From Acidisarcina polymorpha (lineage in GTDB: Bacteria; Acidobacteriota; Terriglobia; Terriglobales; Acidobacteriaceae): 64,000 bases of DNA. The position numbers and the translations under genes are program-made. The DNA is taken from NCBI RefSeq assembly GCF_003330725.1, contig NZ_CP030840.1, positions 2,914,001-2,978,000 on the forward strand. The letters run 5' to 3'. Positions 18,373-27,123 of the stretch are shown piece after piece; the first letter of the stretch is position 1; each line of letters begins with the position of its first letter. A model generated the notes under the pieces. The model worked only from the letters and a program-made list of their open reading frames with translations, was not told the origin of the DNA and did no database searches.

Positions 18373-19602
18373 CTATGAAGGGGTCCTGTTCAGTACAACT
18401 GGCAGGACGAGTTTGCGAAAGTCGCGAAGATCTTTGATGAGAAGATCAGGTGCTTCGTAGAAGGGAAAGTGACCCCCAGAGGACATTTCGGTGTACTGCA
18501 TCACATTGTGCGATCGCTGCGCAACCTGACGAGGAGGCATAGGGAATACAGGATCGGGAAACGCTGCCAGCCCTGTAGGCACGTTCACCCTCTGGCCGGG
18601 TGGAAGCGTCGTTATCTCGTGCCGCTTCGCCGCGCCATAGATCCATATCGAGGTTGGAAAAGCGTCCGTCACGAGGTAGAGCATGACCTCGGTCAGCAAC
18701 TGATCAAACGTGAACAGCTCGGCAAAGCTGCGCTTATTGCGGTCGGACCAAGCGTGAAACGCCTCGACGATCCAGGCAGCCAAGCCGACTGGACTGTCCA
18801 TCATCGCGTAGCTGAGCTTAGCGGGTTTGGTCGCGTGCAACTGCGAATAGGCCCCTTCCCGCTTCCAGATCGCGTACTCCATGGCCACGAAAGCCTGCTC
18901 CTCCTCACTGGCATCGTTGGGCACCTCACCCGTGAGCTGCTGAGCGCCCGCTTCGCGCAAAACCAGTGCGGTGGAGTGGATGCCCACTACGTGGTCGGAA
19001 AGATGAAAGCCCAGGAGGCTTGTAATGTGGGCTCCCCAGTCGCCGCCGTGCACGATGTAGCGGTCATATTCGAGCCGTCCTATCAGCTTGTCGAACAGAA
19101 AGGCGATGGCGAGCGGTTCCATCGGTTCCTGGGGCCGGCTCGAGAAATCGTATCCCGGATAGGACGGAATGACGACGCTGAACGCGTCTTCAGCACGCCC
19201 TCCGTGTCGCTCGGGATGCGCGAGCTGATCGACGATGCCATCGTACGAGTGGAACGAGTATGGCCAGCCATGCGCAATGAGCAGAGGGGCAGGGTTTGAA
19301 CCCGACCCTCGTTCATAGATGAAGTGGATATCAACCTCGTCGATACGAGTGATGAATTGAGGTGACGCATTCATGGCGCGCTCCTGCTGGCGCCAATCGT
19401 AATGGTTGAGCCAGTAGGTGCAGAGCTCACGCATGAACGCTATGGGTGGACCATACCGCCAGTCTCCCGCGTCGGCGGGCTCACACCAGGCATCCCACCG
19501 AAACGCGCGAACGCGGTCACGAATGTTGTCGAGTCTAGCCGTGGCGACATCGATTTTGTACGGGAGGATGCTGGACCCTGGGGATATTTCTGATCTTGTC
19601 AT
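18373..19602 (-). CDS. Epoxide hydrolase, EHN-domain alpha/beta hydrolase (paralogue 1)
   Basis: 409 residues. An N-terminal EHN domain (about 12-115) wraps the lid, followed by an alpha/beta-hydrolase core: oxyanion motif HGWPYS (111-116), nucleophile Asp188 in HGGDWGAH, lid tyrosines including SIWIYGAAKRH, and the general-base His in SSGGHFPFYEAP. It hydrolyses epoxides to diols through an alkyl-enzyme ester, probably in the cytosol or, if exported, without a classical signal peptide. The paralogue at 56211-57425 lies on the same strand and shares most residues; the catalytic motifs are identical. There is no operon partner here, unlike paralogue 2, which lies near another hydrolase. Confidence 0.9.
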   Translation of the reverse strand: MTRSEISPGSSILPYKIDVATARLDNIRDRVRAFRWDAWCEPADAGDWRYGPPIAFMRELCTYWLNHYDWRQQERAMNASPQFITRIDEVDIHFIYERGSGSNPAPLLIAHGWPYSFHSYDGIVDQLAHPERHGGRAEDAFSVVIPSYPGYDFSSRPQEPMEPLAIAFLFDKLIGRLEYDRYIVHGGDWGAHITSLLGFHLSDHVVGIHSTALVLREAGAQQLTGEVPNDASEEEQAFVAMEYAIWKREGAYSQLHATKPAKLSYAMMDSPVGLAAWIVEAFHAWSDRNKRSFAELFTFDQLLTEVMLYLVTDAFPTSIWIYGAAKRHEITTLPPGQRVNVPTGLAAFPDPVFPMPPRQVAQRSHNVMQYTEMSSGGHFPFYEAPDLLIKDLRDFRKLVLPVVLNRTPS

Positions 19603-20498
19603 GCCGTTCCTCGGACCTGCCTAAATCTATCCTCTGCGGCCCGATAGCGAAATAGAAGCGCTGCAGCGAATTCGAGGTCATCGCCAAACGTCGCCAGATT
19701 ATAGCTCAGGTTCCAGGCGGCCCTCGTCGGGAGCGCATACTCTGGATTTTGATTCTCGACTTCAGGCCGAGGCACTCATCAAACCTCGCTCGGGGCTGGT
19801 GTAGTGAGTACTTTCACTCCAAGACGACGAAACCGTTGTCGCACTCCTCAGCTATTCAGCATGGATGCTTAGGGGTGAAGTGGGCGATCCAATTCGGCGA
19901 ATATGGATAACCTTGGACGATCACCGGGTCGCCCTTCTTCAAACGGGGCCGAGGGCCATTCGGCGCATCCACCTCGGTAGAACCTTACAACCAAACGGTG
20001 CGGCCTTTAACCCACTTCAACAGCCATTCCCCAAAGCTTGGCAACCTATGTTGACGCAGATTTCTATGCTGTCCGAGGCTGCTGTATCGAGATAGGCACT
20101 TTCAACTGGAGCATGACCACCTTTTCCGCGTCCCACCACTTGGCCCTCCATGGGGTGTAAGAACAGCTCACGCCGCTGCGCCGCGGGAAACAGCGAACAC
20201 GTTCGTTCTTCGATGGACTCTCGACCGCCTCCTCTCCCGAGGCAATGTATGGTCCGCCGCCTAATTGCAAGCATAAAGCCCAGATGAGATGAAGTGGCCT
20301 GCGGCAATGTATTCGGCCTATAGGTGAAGCTTTCGCTTCTGGCCATGATGTACTCCGCGCCCCTCTCTACCTTACAAGCTCGCCGGCATTAAAATGCCTT
20401 GCCTTGGGACAGGTTACGAGCGGGCCGGTTTGACCTGTTCTCTCATCAGTTCTTCTGCGCGCAATACCGAGGGGAAAATTAAATACAGTAGCAGCCGT
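19603..20498. other. Intergenic, no gene recognised
   Basis: About 900 bases between the epoxide hydrolase and the IS110 element. Several mid-length frames on both strands overlap one another and none has family motifs. It may include remains of whatever IS110 inserted beside. Confidence 0.4.
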
Positions 20499-20547
20499 GT
20501 GGTGGGAATGTGTGAATCGCGCTAGCGATTTGCATCATTTCCACCAC
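20499..20547. other. Strong hairpin immediately downstream of the IS110 transposase
   Basis: Arms GTGGTGGGAATG (20499-20510) and CATTTCCACCAC (20536-20547) pair over 12 positions with one G:U, and inside them AATCGC-GCTA-GCGATT forms a perfect six-pair stem. The structure ends two bases before the transposase stop codon region (20550). It could be a terminator, a subterminal recombination structure, or part of the non-coding bridge RNA known from IS110-family elements. Confidence 0.6.
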
Positions 20548-20549
20548 TT

Positions 20550-21566
20550 CTACGCAGCGGGACGGTACTGCTGACCGGTTGTCAGAATGGCCCATGCGAT
20601 ACGAGCCAGCTTGTTGGCCAGTGCCACAACAGCCACATTGGAATGCTTCCTTACTGCAAGCTCGTCCATCCAGGGACCGAAGCTATGCTGAGATCGGTTT
20701 AGTCGTGCGAATGCGGCTCGAGCGCCCTCAACCAGCATTTTCCGCAAGTACTGATTTCCCCGCTTGCTTATACCCAGCAACTTCGCCTTACCACCTGAGG
20801 AGTGCTGCCGCGGAACAAGCCCCAGCCAAGAGGCCATATCACGGCCTGTCCGGAAAGCTGCTGCATTGCCCACTGCTGCGACAAGAGCGGTGGAGATGAT
20901 CGGGCCGATCCCGGGAATACCCGTCAAACGTTTGCACGATTCGTTCGATCGGGAGATACGGCCGATCTCCTCCGTCACATTGCCAATCTTTGCCTCTAGC
21001 TCTTCCCACTCTTCTCGGAGTGCTGACAGAATCGTGCGTGAACGGTCGCTCAGTCCATTCTCCGCATCCTCCAAGACCGCCGGCAAATTCTTTCGAAGAT
21101 GTTCGGATCCAACCCGTATCGGAAGACCGCGTTCAAGCAGAAATCCACGGATCTGATTGGTGAGCGCCACCCTGCGTTGAATCCAACGCTCGCGCACGCG
21201 GTGAAGCGCCTGCAGATCGAGCTGCTCTTCCGTCTTCATTGGAACGAAGCGCATGGTAGGCCGCAACACCGCCTCAGCAATCGCCTCTGCATCGATGAAG
21301 TCGTTCTTGTTCGACTTCACATACGGGCGCACGTACTCCGCCGGCATGAGCCTGACATCGTGGCCTTGGCTGGCAAGAATGCGAGCCAGATAGTGTGATC
21401 CGGAGCAAGCCTCCATCCCAATCACCTCCGCCCTCAGGTTCGCCGTGTACACCAGCAACTGAGGTCGCGAGAACTTCTTCTTCACTACCACGGAGCCCTT
21501 CTCATTAAGAGCGACGAGGTGAAAGACGGATTTTGCAACATCGATTCCAACGGTACGAATAGCCAT
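20550..21566 (-). CDS. IS110-family transposase (DEDD type)
   Basis: 338 residues, full length. The N-terminal RuvC-like domain has GIDVAKSVFHL with the first catalytic Asp, VIGMEACSGSHYLARIL with Glu, and KSNKNDFIDAEAIAEA with the last two Asp residues (DEDD set). The C-terminal transposase_20 domain has LTGIPGIGPIISTALVAAVG and DMASWLGLVPRQHSSGGKAK with the conserved serine of the recombination reaction. A strong ribosome site (AGGAGGA) precedes the ATG. The upstream non-coding DNA is short because an HNH fragment begins within 30 bases, while the downstream side holds a large hairpin; that arrangement is closer to the IS1111 subgroup. The reading frame is intact, so the element may be active. 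Confidence 0.93.
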   Translation of the reverse strand: MAIRTVGIDVAKSVFHLVALNEKGSVVVKKKFSRPQLLVYTANLRAEVIGMEACSGSHYLARILASQGHDVRLMPAEYVRPYVKSNKNDFIDAEAIAEAVLRPTMRFVPMKTEEQLDLQALHRVRERWIQRRVALTNQIRGFLLERGLPIRVGSEHLRKNLPAVLEDAENGLSDRSRTILSALREEWEELEAKIGNVTEEIGRISRSNESCKRLTGIPGIGPIISTALVAAVGNAAAFRTGRDMASWLGLVPRQHSSGGKAKLLGISKRGNQYLRKMLVEGARAAFARLNRSQHSFGPWMDELAVRKHSNVAVVALANKLARIAWAILTTGQQYRPAA

Positions 21567-21590
21567 AACGGTCTCCTCCTGAACGCAACT

Positions 21591-21893
21591 TCAGAGTGTA
21601 GCGAGCGGCGGACCATTACATAAGCTCGGGCCCCTCGCCGCCGGATGGAGCTCCCGCCAGAGGCGCCGGAGAAGTTCGGGCACATCGCGAAAGAGCACTT
21701 GGGTGCGTTCGACTAAGGCATGGCAGGCCGGACAGAGGGTGACCAGAAGTTCAAGTGAGGAGACCCCCGGCTGGCGATGATGGACGGCGAGGACGGTCGA
21801 GATCGACGTCGCCTGGCAGCCCTGGCAGGTATGACGGTCCCGGGCGAGCACCCGATCGCGTAGTCCGGCAAAGTGTCTTTCATCGGCCCGCAC
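21591..21893 (-). CDS. HNH endonuclease, possibly truncated by IS110
   Basis: 100 residues. The HNH fold is clear: CQGCQ (first Cys pair), LAVHHRQPG with the double His, and LCPACHALVE with the second Cys pair and final His. Residues 1-25 (MRADERHFAGLRDRVLARDR) are typical of stand-alone HNH proteins found beside mobile elements. The start is GTG; a stop lies seven codons upstream, so an N-terminal extension is excluded in this sequence. The last 15 residues look like read-through into the IS110 end, so the natural C-terminus may have been replaced. It could be a homing-type or restriction nuclease; the target is unknown. Confidence 0.7.
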   Translation of the reverse strand: MRADERHFAGLRDRVLARDRHTCQGCQATSISTVLAVHHRQPGVSSLELLVTLCPACHALVERTQVLFRDVPELLRRLWRELHPAARGPSLCNGPPLATL

Positions 21894-22499
21894 CCGGCTG
21901 TAACCCGCGAGTTACACTCGGTGTTCTGGGAGGTGAACGGCGACTTGATCGCATTCTTGGACTCATCCAAAGCTGCCGATATTCAATCCACGACCTCTCC
22001 CGCGTTGAGGTCTCACGAAGAACTCCACGGATCCCCAGATTTAACATGCCGTTTGAGCTTGGCCTGACTGTCACCTGGGCTAAACTCAATCCAACTCTTC
22101 ACACATGGTTTGTCTGTGAAACTGAGCGCCCTCGGGTCGACCGATCCCTTAGCGACCTCGGCGGAACAGATCCGAACATTCATGATGGGACCGTCTCTGG
22201 GGTGATGCGTGAATTGTGCAACGCATTTTGTCCGCCGTAATGGTCCACGTCCTACAGTCCCTCAGATGGTGCAGAGCTACCGGATGGTGGCGCGGAGAAA
22301 ACAAGAGATCATGATCGATGCTGGGGCAGATAGCTTGTTCGAAGCGAGAGTCTTCGAAGACCTCGTCTTTGCTGCGAAAGCACTCGTTGAGGTGACCTGC
22401 CCCGTTTTTCTCAACCAGTCATAACTGGAGATTCGGTTTAGGTTTGGCTTTGGAAAAACTCCGTAGCCGCCGTGGTGGCTGTGTAAATGTGGGAGGCGT
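21894..22499. other. Intergenic, degraded DNA
   Basis: No gene recognised. Frames on either strand are short and interrupted. It lies between the HNH gene and an IS3-type fragment, in a stretch rich in mobile-element wreckage. Confidence 0.4.
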
Positions 22500-22612
22500 G
22501 GTTGGCCTTCCACATTTGCATAGCCTGCTCTCTGCCGGAACTGCTCCGGCGTTTGGTAGCCCAGCGAACTGTGTTCGGGTAAGGAGGATCGAGAGGTCAA
22601 TCGCAGGCGCAA
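22500..22612 (-). mobile_element. IS3-family transposase OrfB, 3'-terminal fragment
   Basis: Reading leftward, LPEHSSLGYQTPEQFRQRAG matches the (R)PHSSLGYxTPxEF motif at the very end of IS3-type OrfB transposases. Only this tail remains. The 8-base inverted repeat AAATGTGG/CCACATTT directly downstream (about 22484-22523) could be part of the element end. Confidence 0.65.
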
Positions 22613-22889
22613 CAGATTTTGCCGGTGATTCTCTGCCGTGTGGTTGAGCTGCGTTCGCCTCCCATTGCTCGCCTCCTGACTTTGAGACAGGATAGGCGAA
22701 TAAAAGGGGAACTATGTTAGTGGACCCACTTAAGCGTTTAGCAGTTTAAGTGTTTAACATTATATTCGGGCAGCTGGTCGAAGATGGGGCCTAGCCAAGC
22801 CGGCCTAAACGTTGCGGAACGGAGCCGGGATGGCTACGCTTAAGAACGGCCGGCCGCTACAGCCGCCAACCCTTTAAGGAACAAACGCC

Positions 22890-23377
22890 GTGGCGACCAA
22901 GGCCTTGATAAAACCCGAACTGCTCGTCTGGACTCGAAACCGCGCCAAGGTGACGGTTGCGGACGCCGCCAAGGCCGCGAACGTACGGCCGGGGATATCG
23001 AGGCGTGGGAAGCTGGGGACGGCGCGCCGTCGCTCAATCAGCTGCGGTGCCTCGCGGCGAAATATCATTTTCCCCTCGCTGTCTTCTACCTGCCGGAGCG
23101 GCGGGCGATGTTCCAGGAACTCGATGACGCCGTGCAGATCGAGGCGGCGCAGGTCCTCGCCCAATTGCCGCGCCTGGTCGGCGAACGCAAGCTGCGCACC
23201 TCGGCCGATCCGTTCGTCATCGCTCTGGCGCGGGTCGAGGGCCTTCAGCTGGTGACGGATGAAAAGCCGACCGGCTCGATGTCGAGGCCGAATATCCCGG
23301 ACGTGTGTAACGAGCTGGGCATGACCGCGATCGGCGTCCTCGATCTCATCCGCCGGGAAAAATGGATGGTCGGCTAG
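22890..23377 (+). pseudogene. XRE-type antitoxin fused to the end of a DUF4411 (PIN-like) toxin, frameshifted
   Basis: The frame from ATG 22890 (KPELLVWTRNRAKVTVADAA) is the start of an XRE-type helix-turn-helix. Near 22995 it shifts by one base and continues as DIEAWEAGDGAPSLNQLRCL then AAKYHFPLAVFYLPE, the rest of that HTH domain. It then runs without a break into MFQELDD and on to TSADPFVIALARVEGLQLVT and PNIPDVCNELGM, the C-terminal half of DUF4411, a PIN-like family that pairs with such HTH proteins in toxin-antitoxin modules. The middle of both genes is missing. GC content is higher than in the flanks, suggesting a foreign origin. It is not functional as it stands. Confidence 0.7.
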
Positions 23378-23490
23378 ACCTCAAAGCGCTTTTGCTTCAA
23401 GCTAGAAAATACGAACTCTTGGCCAATTTCCTAGCGGCTCTGTCTTAAGCGAAATTCATCGATAAGATGTGGTCGCGCTGCCAACAATTT

Positions 23491-23720
23491 TTAGAGATGA
23501 CTGTCTGACCACATGTGAATATGCAAGGCGCGGTCGGCTTGGTTATGCTGCTCAACAAGAGAGATAGCATCCACTGTGAAGCGCCATGTCGTCGCAATGA
23601 TTAGGTCATCGACACGCGGCGGCTGCCAAAGCTCCATCTGACTCCGCACATCGCTCACGTCGCCAGGGCCGACGCTTTTCGACAGCCAGTGCTTGCACTG
23701 AATGATGACCCGATGCCGCC
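23491..23720 (-). pseudogene. Mrr-like restriction endonuclease fragment
   Basis: On the minus strand, VIIQCKHWLSKSVGPGDVSD continues through VRSQMELWQPPRVDDLIIAT to HIHMWSDSHL and then a stop. This matches the catalytic core and following helix of Mrr-type nucleases, in which Q-x-K is the active-site motif. The usual N-terminus is missing and the C-terminus stops early (family members continue after SHLERLL), so it is a relic of a defence gene. Confidence 0.65.
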
Positions 23721-23944
23721 GCACGCCGCCTAATAGTCGATGCAACCTTTCATTTGGAAGGACGCACATAGTATAAGTACTTGATTGCGTGCAGGCAGTG
23801 CGAAGAATACCACGGAAGGTAGCCCATTCTGCAAGTTGTGCTGTCGACCTAATCTTAAGACAACTTCCCGCTTTGTTTCCATCATCTCCGCAGTAGCGCA
23901 GCTCCGGGCTTCCACGCCCATATCGCCACCGAGAGGATTTTTCT

Positions 23945-24892
23945 ATGCCAGATACGAGTAGCCCCAATATTGTGGCCGCTTTTTTCGACACCGAATCCGT
24001 CGCCGAATCCGCTGTCGGCGCGCTGCTAAACGCAGGCTTTACTTCCAACCAAATCGGTGTGGCCTCGCGCGCCAGCAGTGCGGCCGATTCTTCAGCCCCC
24101 GCCGATCAAAAGCTTGATCCCGTAGGCTCCAGCGACAACACCGCGCACACCACCGGACATGCCGTCGGTGCAGCCGCCGGCAGCGCCTGGGACAAGGTAA
24201 AAAACTTTTTCAGCTCAGACGCCGTTGAGCCCTGCGCGGACGAGAAGAGCAAGGGTGATTTCGCCAGCCATGAAATCACCTCTGATTACGGCGACTACTC
24301 TTCTGAAGACATTCATTCTTCACTCTCCGGAATGTCAGTTCCCGAGGAGCGGTCGAGATACTTCGGGTCGCGCTTTGGCAGGGGCAACCAGGGAGCCATC
24401 GTCACCGTCTCGGCTGCAGGTCGCGAAGCAGAAGCTGAACAGATCCTCGAAGCTAGTGGTGGCGATCTGGGCAACAATTCCTCGAGCTACGACTACGCTG
24501 AAGCCGATAGCGCACCAATCTCAGGACAACAGCGCATTCAGCTCCTTGGAGAAGTCCTGCGTGTCCACAAAGATCGCATTAGCCGCGGCGAAGTCCGTAT
24601 CCGCAAGGAAGTGATCACCGAAACTCAAACCATCGAAGTGCCGGTTACCCGCGACGAGCTGGTCATCGAACGCTTTTCGCCAACCAGCTCCACCACAGCG
24701 CAGGGTCAGGTCGGAGAATGCTCCGAAATCCGCATTCCGCTGACCGAAGAAGTGGCCTCTGCTGATAAGCACACTATCGTCCGCGAAGAGGTCGCGGTCG
24801 GCAAGCGCACCGTAGAAGGCGTCCGCAGCGTCGGCGATAGTGTCAGCCACGAAGAACTTGTCGTCGAGGATGAGACCAAGCGCAGCACCTAA
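23945..24892 (+). CDS. YsnF/AvaK-type stress protein with DUF2382 domain
   Basis: 315 residues. Residues 1-45 (VAAFFDTESVAESAVGALLN, AGFTSNQIGVASR) form the YflT-like N-terminal domain. The middle is a low-complexity Ser/Asp/Ala linker. Residues about 195-310 are DUF2382, recognisable by LGEVLRVHKDRISRGEVRIR, TIEVPVTRDELVIERF, EIRIPLTEEV and VSHEELVVED. DUF2382 proteins are tied to general stress, desiccation and membrane damage; the molecular role is not established. The protein is strongly acidic. AGAGGA precedes the ATG. It stands alone, downstream of the Mrr relic on the opposite strand. Confidence 0.85.
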   Translation: MPDTSSPNIVAAFFDTESVAESAVGALLNAGFTSNQIGVASRASSAADSSAPADQKLDPVGSSDNTAHTTGHAVGAAAGSAWDKVKNFFSSDAVEPCADEKSKGDFASHEITSDYGDYSSEDIHSSLSGMSVPEERSRYFGSRFGRGNQGAIVTVSAAGREAEAEQILEASGGDLGNNSSSYDYAEADSAPISGQQRIQLLGEVLRVHKDRISRGEVRIRKEVITETQTIEVPVTRDELVIERFSPTSSTTAQGQVGECSEIRIPLTEEVASADKHTIVREEVAVGKRTVEGVRSVGDSVSHEELVVEDETKRST

Positions 24893-25287
24893 CGCTTGGG
24901 ATTGACAGCCAAAAAGGGTGCCCCCTCAGGTGCCCGTTGTATCAACTGGAGTTAATCGAGGCGCGCTTCGTGTGGCCGGTCTAATCTGTCGGTCACCGAT
25001 CTGCCGGACGCGACCCCTCATGGGCAAGGCGACATTGTGTGCCGAGCGCCTCTTCGATTTTCCACCGATAGGTGCACTAGATCCAGAGTGAGATAGTTGA
25101 GCAGACTCGAGGCTAACCCGTATTTTCTTCAAAAATGGGACAAACACTATGCAGGCCTGATTCAGTTCGTGCAAAAGGTTAGCTCGATGTGCCGGGGCAA
25201 GGCCTACTTCACCACCCCGGACACGCTCGGCGAGTATCTGCTGATGGACTACATGCAGCGGAAGATGAAAAGCATCCACTAGGAAAT
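24893..25287. other. Intergenic with unassigned coding remnant
   Basis: A 61-codon plus-strand frame (25097-25282) ends with GKAYFTTPDTLGEYLLMDYM and then QRKMKSIH; the composition looks like the C-terminus of a real protein, but I do not recognise the family. The preceding part is scattered with stops, so the gene is probably a relic. Confidence 0.4.
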
Positions 25288-27000
25288 CTAGGCTGGGAAG
25301 GGACTCGCGCCGCCGGCTTCGAGCCATTCATAGCGTGCGCTCGCGGATCCAGCGCCTTTCGGTTGTGTCCACTCTTCCGGGGTGCGCGAGTTCAGCCAGT
25401 CGATGGGGGTTGCTCCTGTCCCAGCTTTGGCCGCGATCGCAAAGGCTCTGCGTACAGCCTCTTTCTGCGGGGCGCCCATGGTGCCTGCGCGGGGCGAGAT
25501 CACGACGGATGCGCCGGCCGCCGCGACCGCGTCGAGCCAGCGTTCGGTCAACGTCCAGGGAATGGCCTCGGTAATCGGGATGCAGTCCGGGTCCATGGCG
25601 AAGAAAGTCGTGTGCTGGGGGAGGCGGAAGGCCAGCGTGTTCACGCCCATGCGGCGCGTACGCTCCCAGGCTTTCCCGCTGACATCGTCGCCGGTGCGCT
25701 GGAGTTCGAAGATCCCGGCGCTGAGATGGCCGACAACATTGCAGCCGACGAGGATGGTCTGGTCTCCGGCAACCTTGCGGATGTCTTCATAGAGATCACG
25801 AATAATCTCCGCGTTGGTCTGGGAGCGGTCGTGGAAGCTCCAGCCATGCACTGTGGGCGAGGCCCCCATGTCGTTGCCCCATTGACCGAGCAGGTCGTAG
25901 GTGGAGAAGTCATGCTTTACCAGTTCGTATTTCCATTCAGCCGCCAGCCGAATGGTCTCGAGCGTTTTTCGTCTTGCCTCAGGGATGGTCGGGTCATAGG
26001 CGAGATCGGTAGAATGATCTTTGAATCGGCTTGCGGGTAGCAACAGGGAAGCGTCTTTTTCGCCGCGAGCGCGAAGGGGGCGGACCCAGATCCCGGGACG
26101 AACACCTTTGCGAACGATCTCTGCCGCCAGTCCGGGCATAGAAGGAAACTTCGGGCTGTGCTCCCATCCCTCATCGGTGACAACGAAGGGTCTCGGCCCA
26201 GAGGCGGGCGCGAGCTCCGCGACCAGGTCGGCATCGCGCAGAATGTCTTGCGCGGAACTGTCTCCGTAGGCGTAATACCAATCATTGCTGCCGTAGACCG
26301 GCTCCTTGGAGAGACGCGGCGTCGGCGAAAGAATTCGGCAGAACGCTTGCGCTGCTGCAAAGGGACTCTCGTCCGCATGACCCAGGCGGGCGACGACTGT
26401 TGCGAGTGCGATCTGCCGTTGACCGAGCAGAACGCCCTTGCCGCCGTTGCGCACGTCGAGCCATAGGGAGACGCCTTCGCGGTCGCACTGCCAGAAGGCC
26501 AGAGCGCCCGCTCCGGTTTTGACTCCATACCCGTGGGTAGTTTTGCCGTCAAAGATAAGGAAGTACCAGGGAAGTGCTCGCTCGGGAACGATCGGCATCC
26601 ATCCCATGTCGCCGTAGCTGCGTTCCCAGGCATCGGCGAGCAGCTTTACATCGGCCGGTACGGGAGAATTCCAGCGCAGATGGAGGCGGACCATTGGAGT
26701 GGTGGGAGCAGTCAGCGTTAGTTCCAGGCTGGTCTCTTTTTGTCCGCAAACCAGGCTTATGTCCCGGCCGGTCCATGACGAGCCTGACCGGTCCAGTGAA
26801 ATCGGAGAAAGCTCTTCGGCAAATGCTGTCGCAGTATCCGGCTGTCGGAGCAAAGGAAAAAAGCGGCTTGAAGTCTTTTCTGGCGAAGAAGCTTCGGCGA
26901 GGTGAGTGTGCCCAGCTGCTATTCCGACGATGCCGGCGGCACCAAGGTTGCGCAAGATGGTCCGCCGAGTCGGCAGCGGGAAAGCCTGTTGATCTTCCAA
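25288..27000 (-). CDS. Tat-exported GH-D clan glycosidase (alpha-galactosidase-like)
   Basis: 570 residues. The twin-arginine signal TRRTILRNLGAAGIVGIAAG (11-30) predicts export. The central domain is a (beta/alpha)8 barrel of the GH27/GH36 clan: PVYGSNDWYYAYGDSS begins it, FVVTDEGWE follows, and YELVKHDFSTYD contains the K-x-D nucleophile motif (Lys362, Asp364). An N-terminal beta-sandwich precedes it. The likely reaction is release of terminal alpha-galactose from oligosaccharides, but clan members also include other activities, so substrate specificity is uncertain. Start is TTG 27000 with AAAGGAG eight bases upstream. No transporter or regulator is adjacent. Confidence 0.75.
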   Translation of the reverse strand: MEDQQAFPLPTRRTILRNLGAAGIVGIAAGHTHLAEASSPEKTSSRFFPLLRQPDTATAFAEELSPISLDRSGSSWTGRDISLVCGQKETSLELTLTAPTTPMVRLHLRWNSPVPADVKLLADAWERSYGDMGWMPIVPERALPWYFLIFDGKTTHGYGVKTGAGALAFWQCDREGVSLWLDVRNGGKGVLLGQRQIALATVVARLGHADESPFAAAQAFCRILSPTPRLSKEPVYGSNDWYYAYGDSSAQDILRDADLVAELAPASGPRPFVVTDEGWEHSPKFPSMPGLAAEIVRKGVRPGIWVRPLRARGEKDASLLLPASRFKDHSTDLAYDPTIPEARRKTLETIRLAAEWKYELVKHDFSTYDLLGQWGNDMGASPTVHGWSFHDRSQTNAEIIRDLYEDIRKVAGDQTILVGCNVVGHLSAGIFELQRTGDDVSGKAWERTRRMGVNTLAFRLPQHTTFFAMDPDCIPITEAIPWTLTERWLDAVAAAGASVVISPRAGTMGAPQKEAVRRAFAIAAKAGTGATPIDWLNSRTPEEWTQPKGAGSASARYEWLEAGGASPFPA

Positions 27001-27123
27001 GCTCTATTCTCCTTTGCTGGATCTACTGCAGAGGTACCAGAATAGAGTCTCAAAGCGGCCGTGCTCCCTTCACTTCAATGATTGTCTGCAGCCATGATGC
27101 CTCGCTCGCAGCAGAACTGGCCA

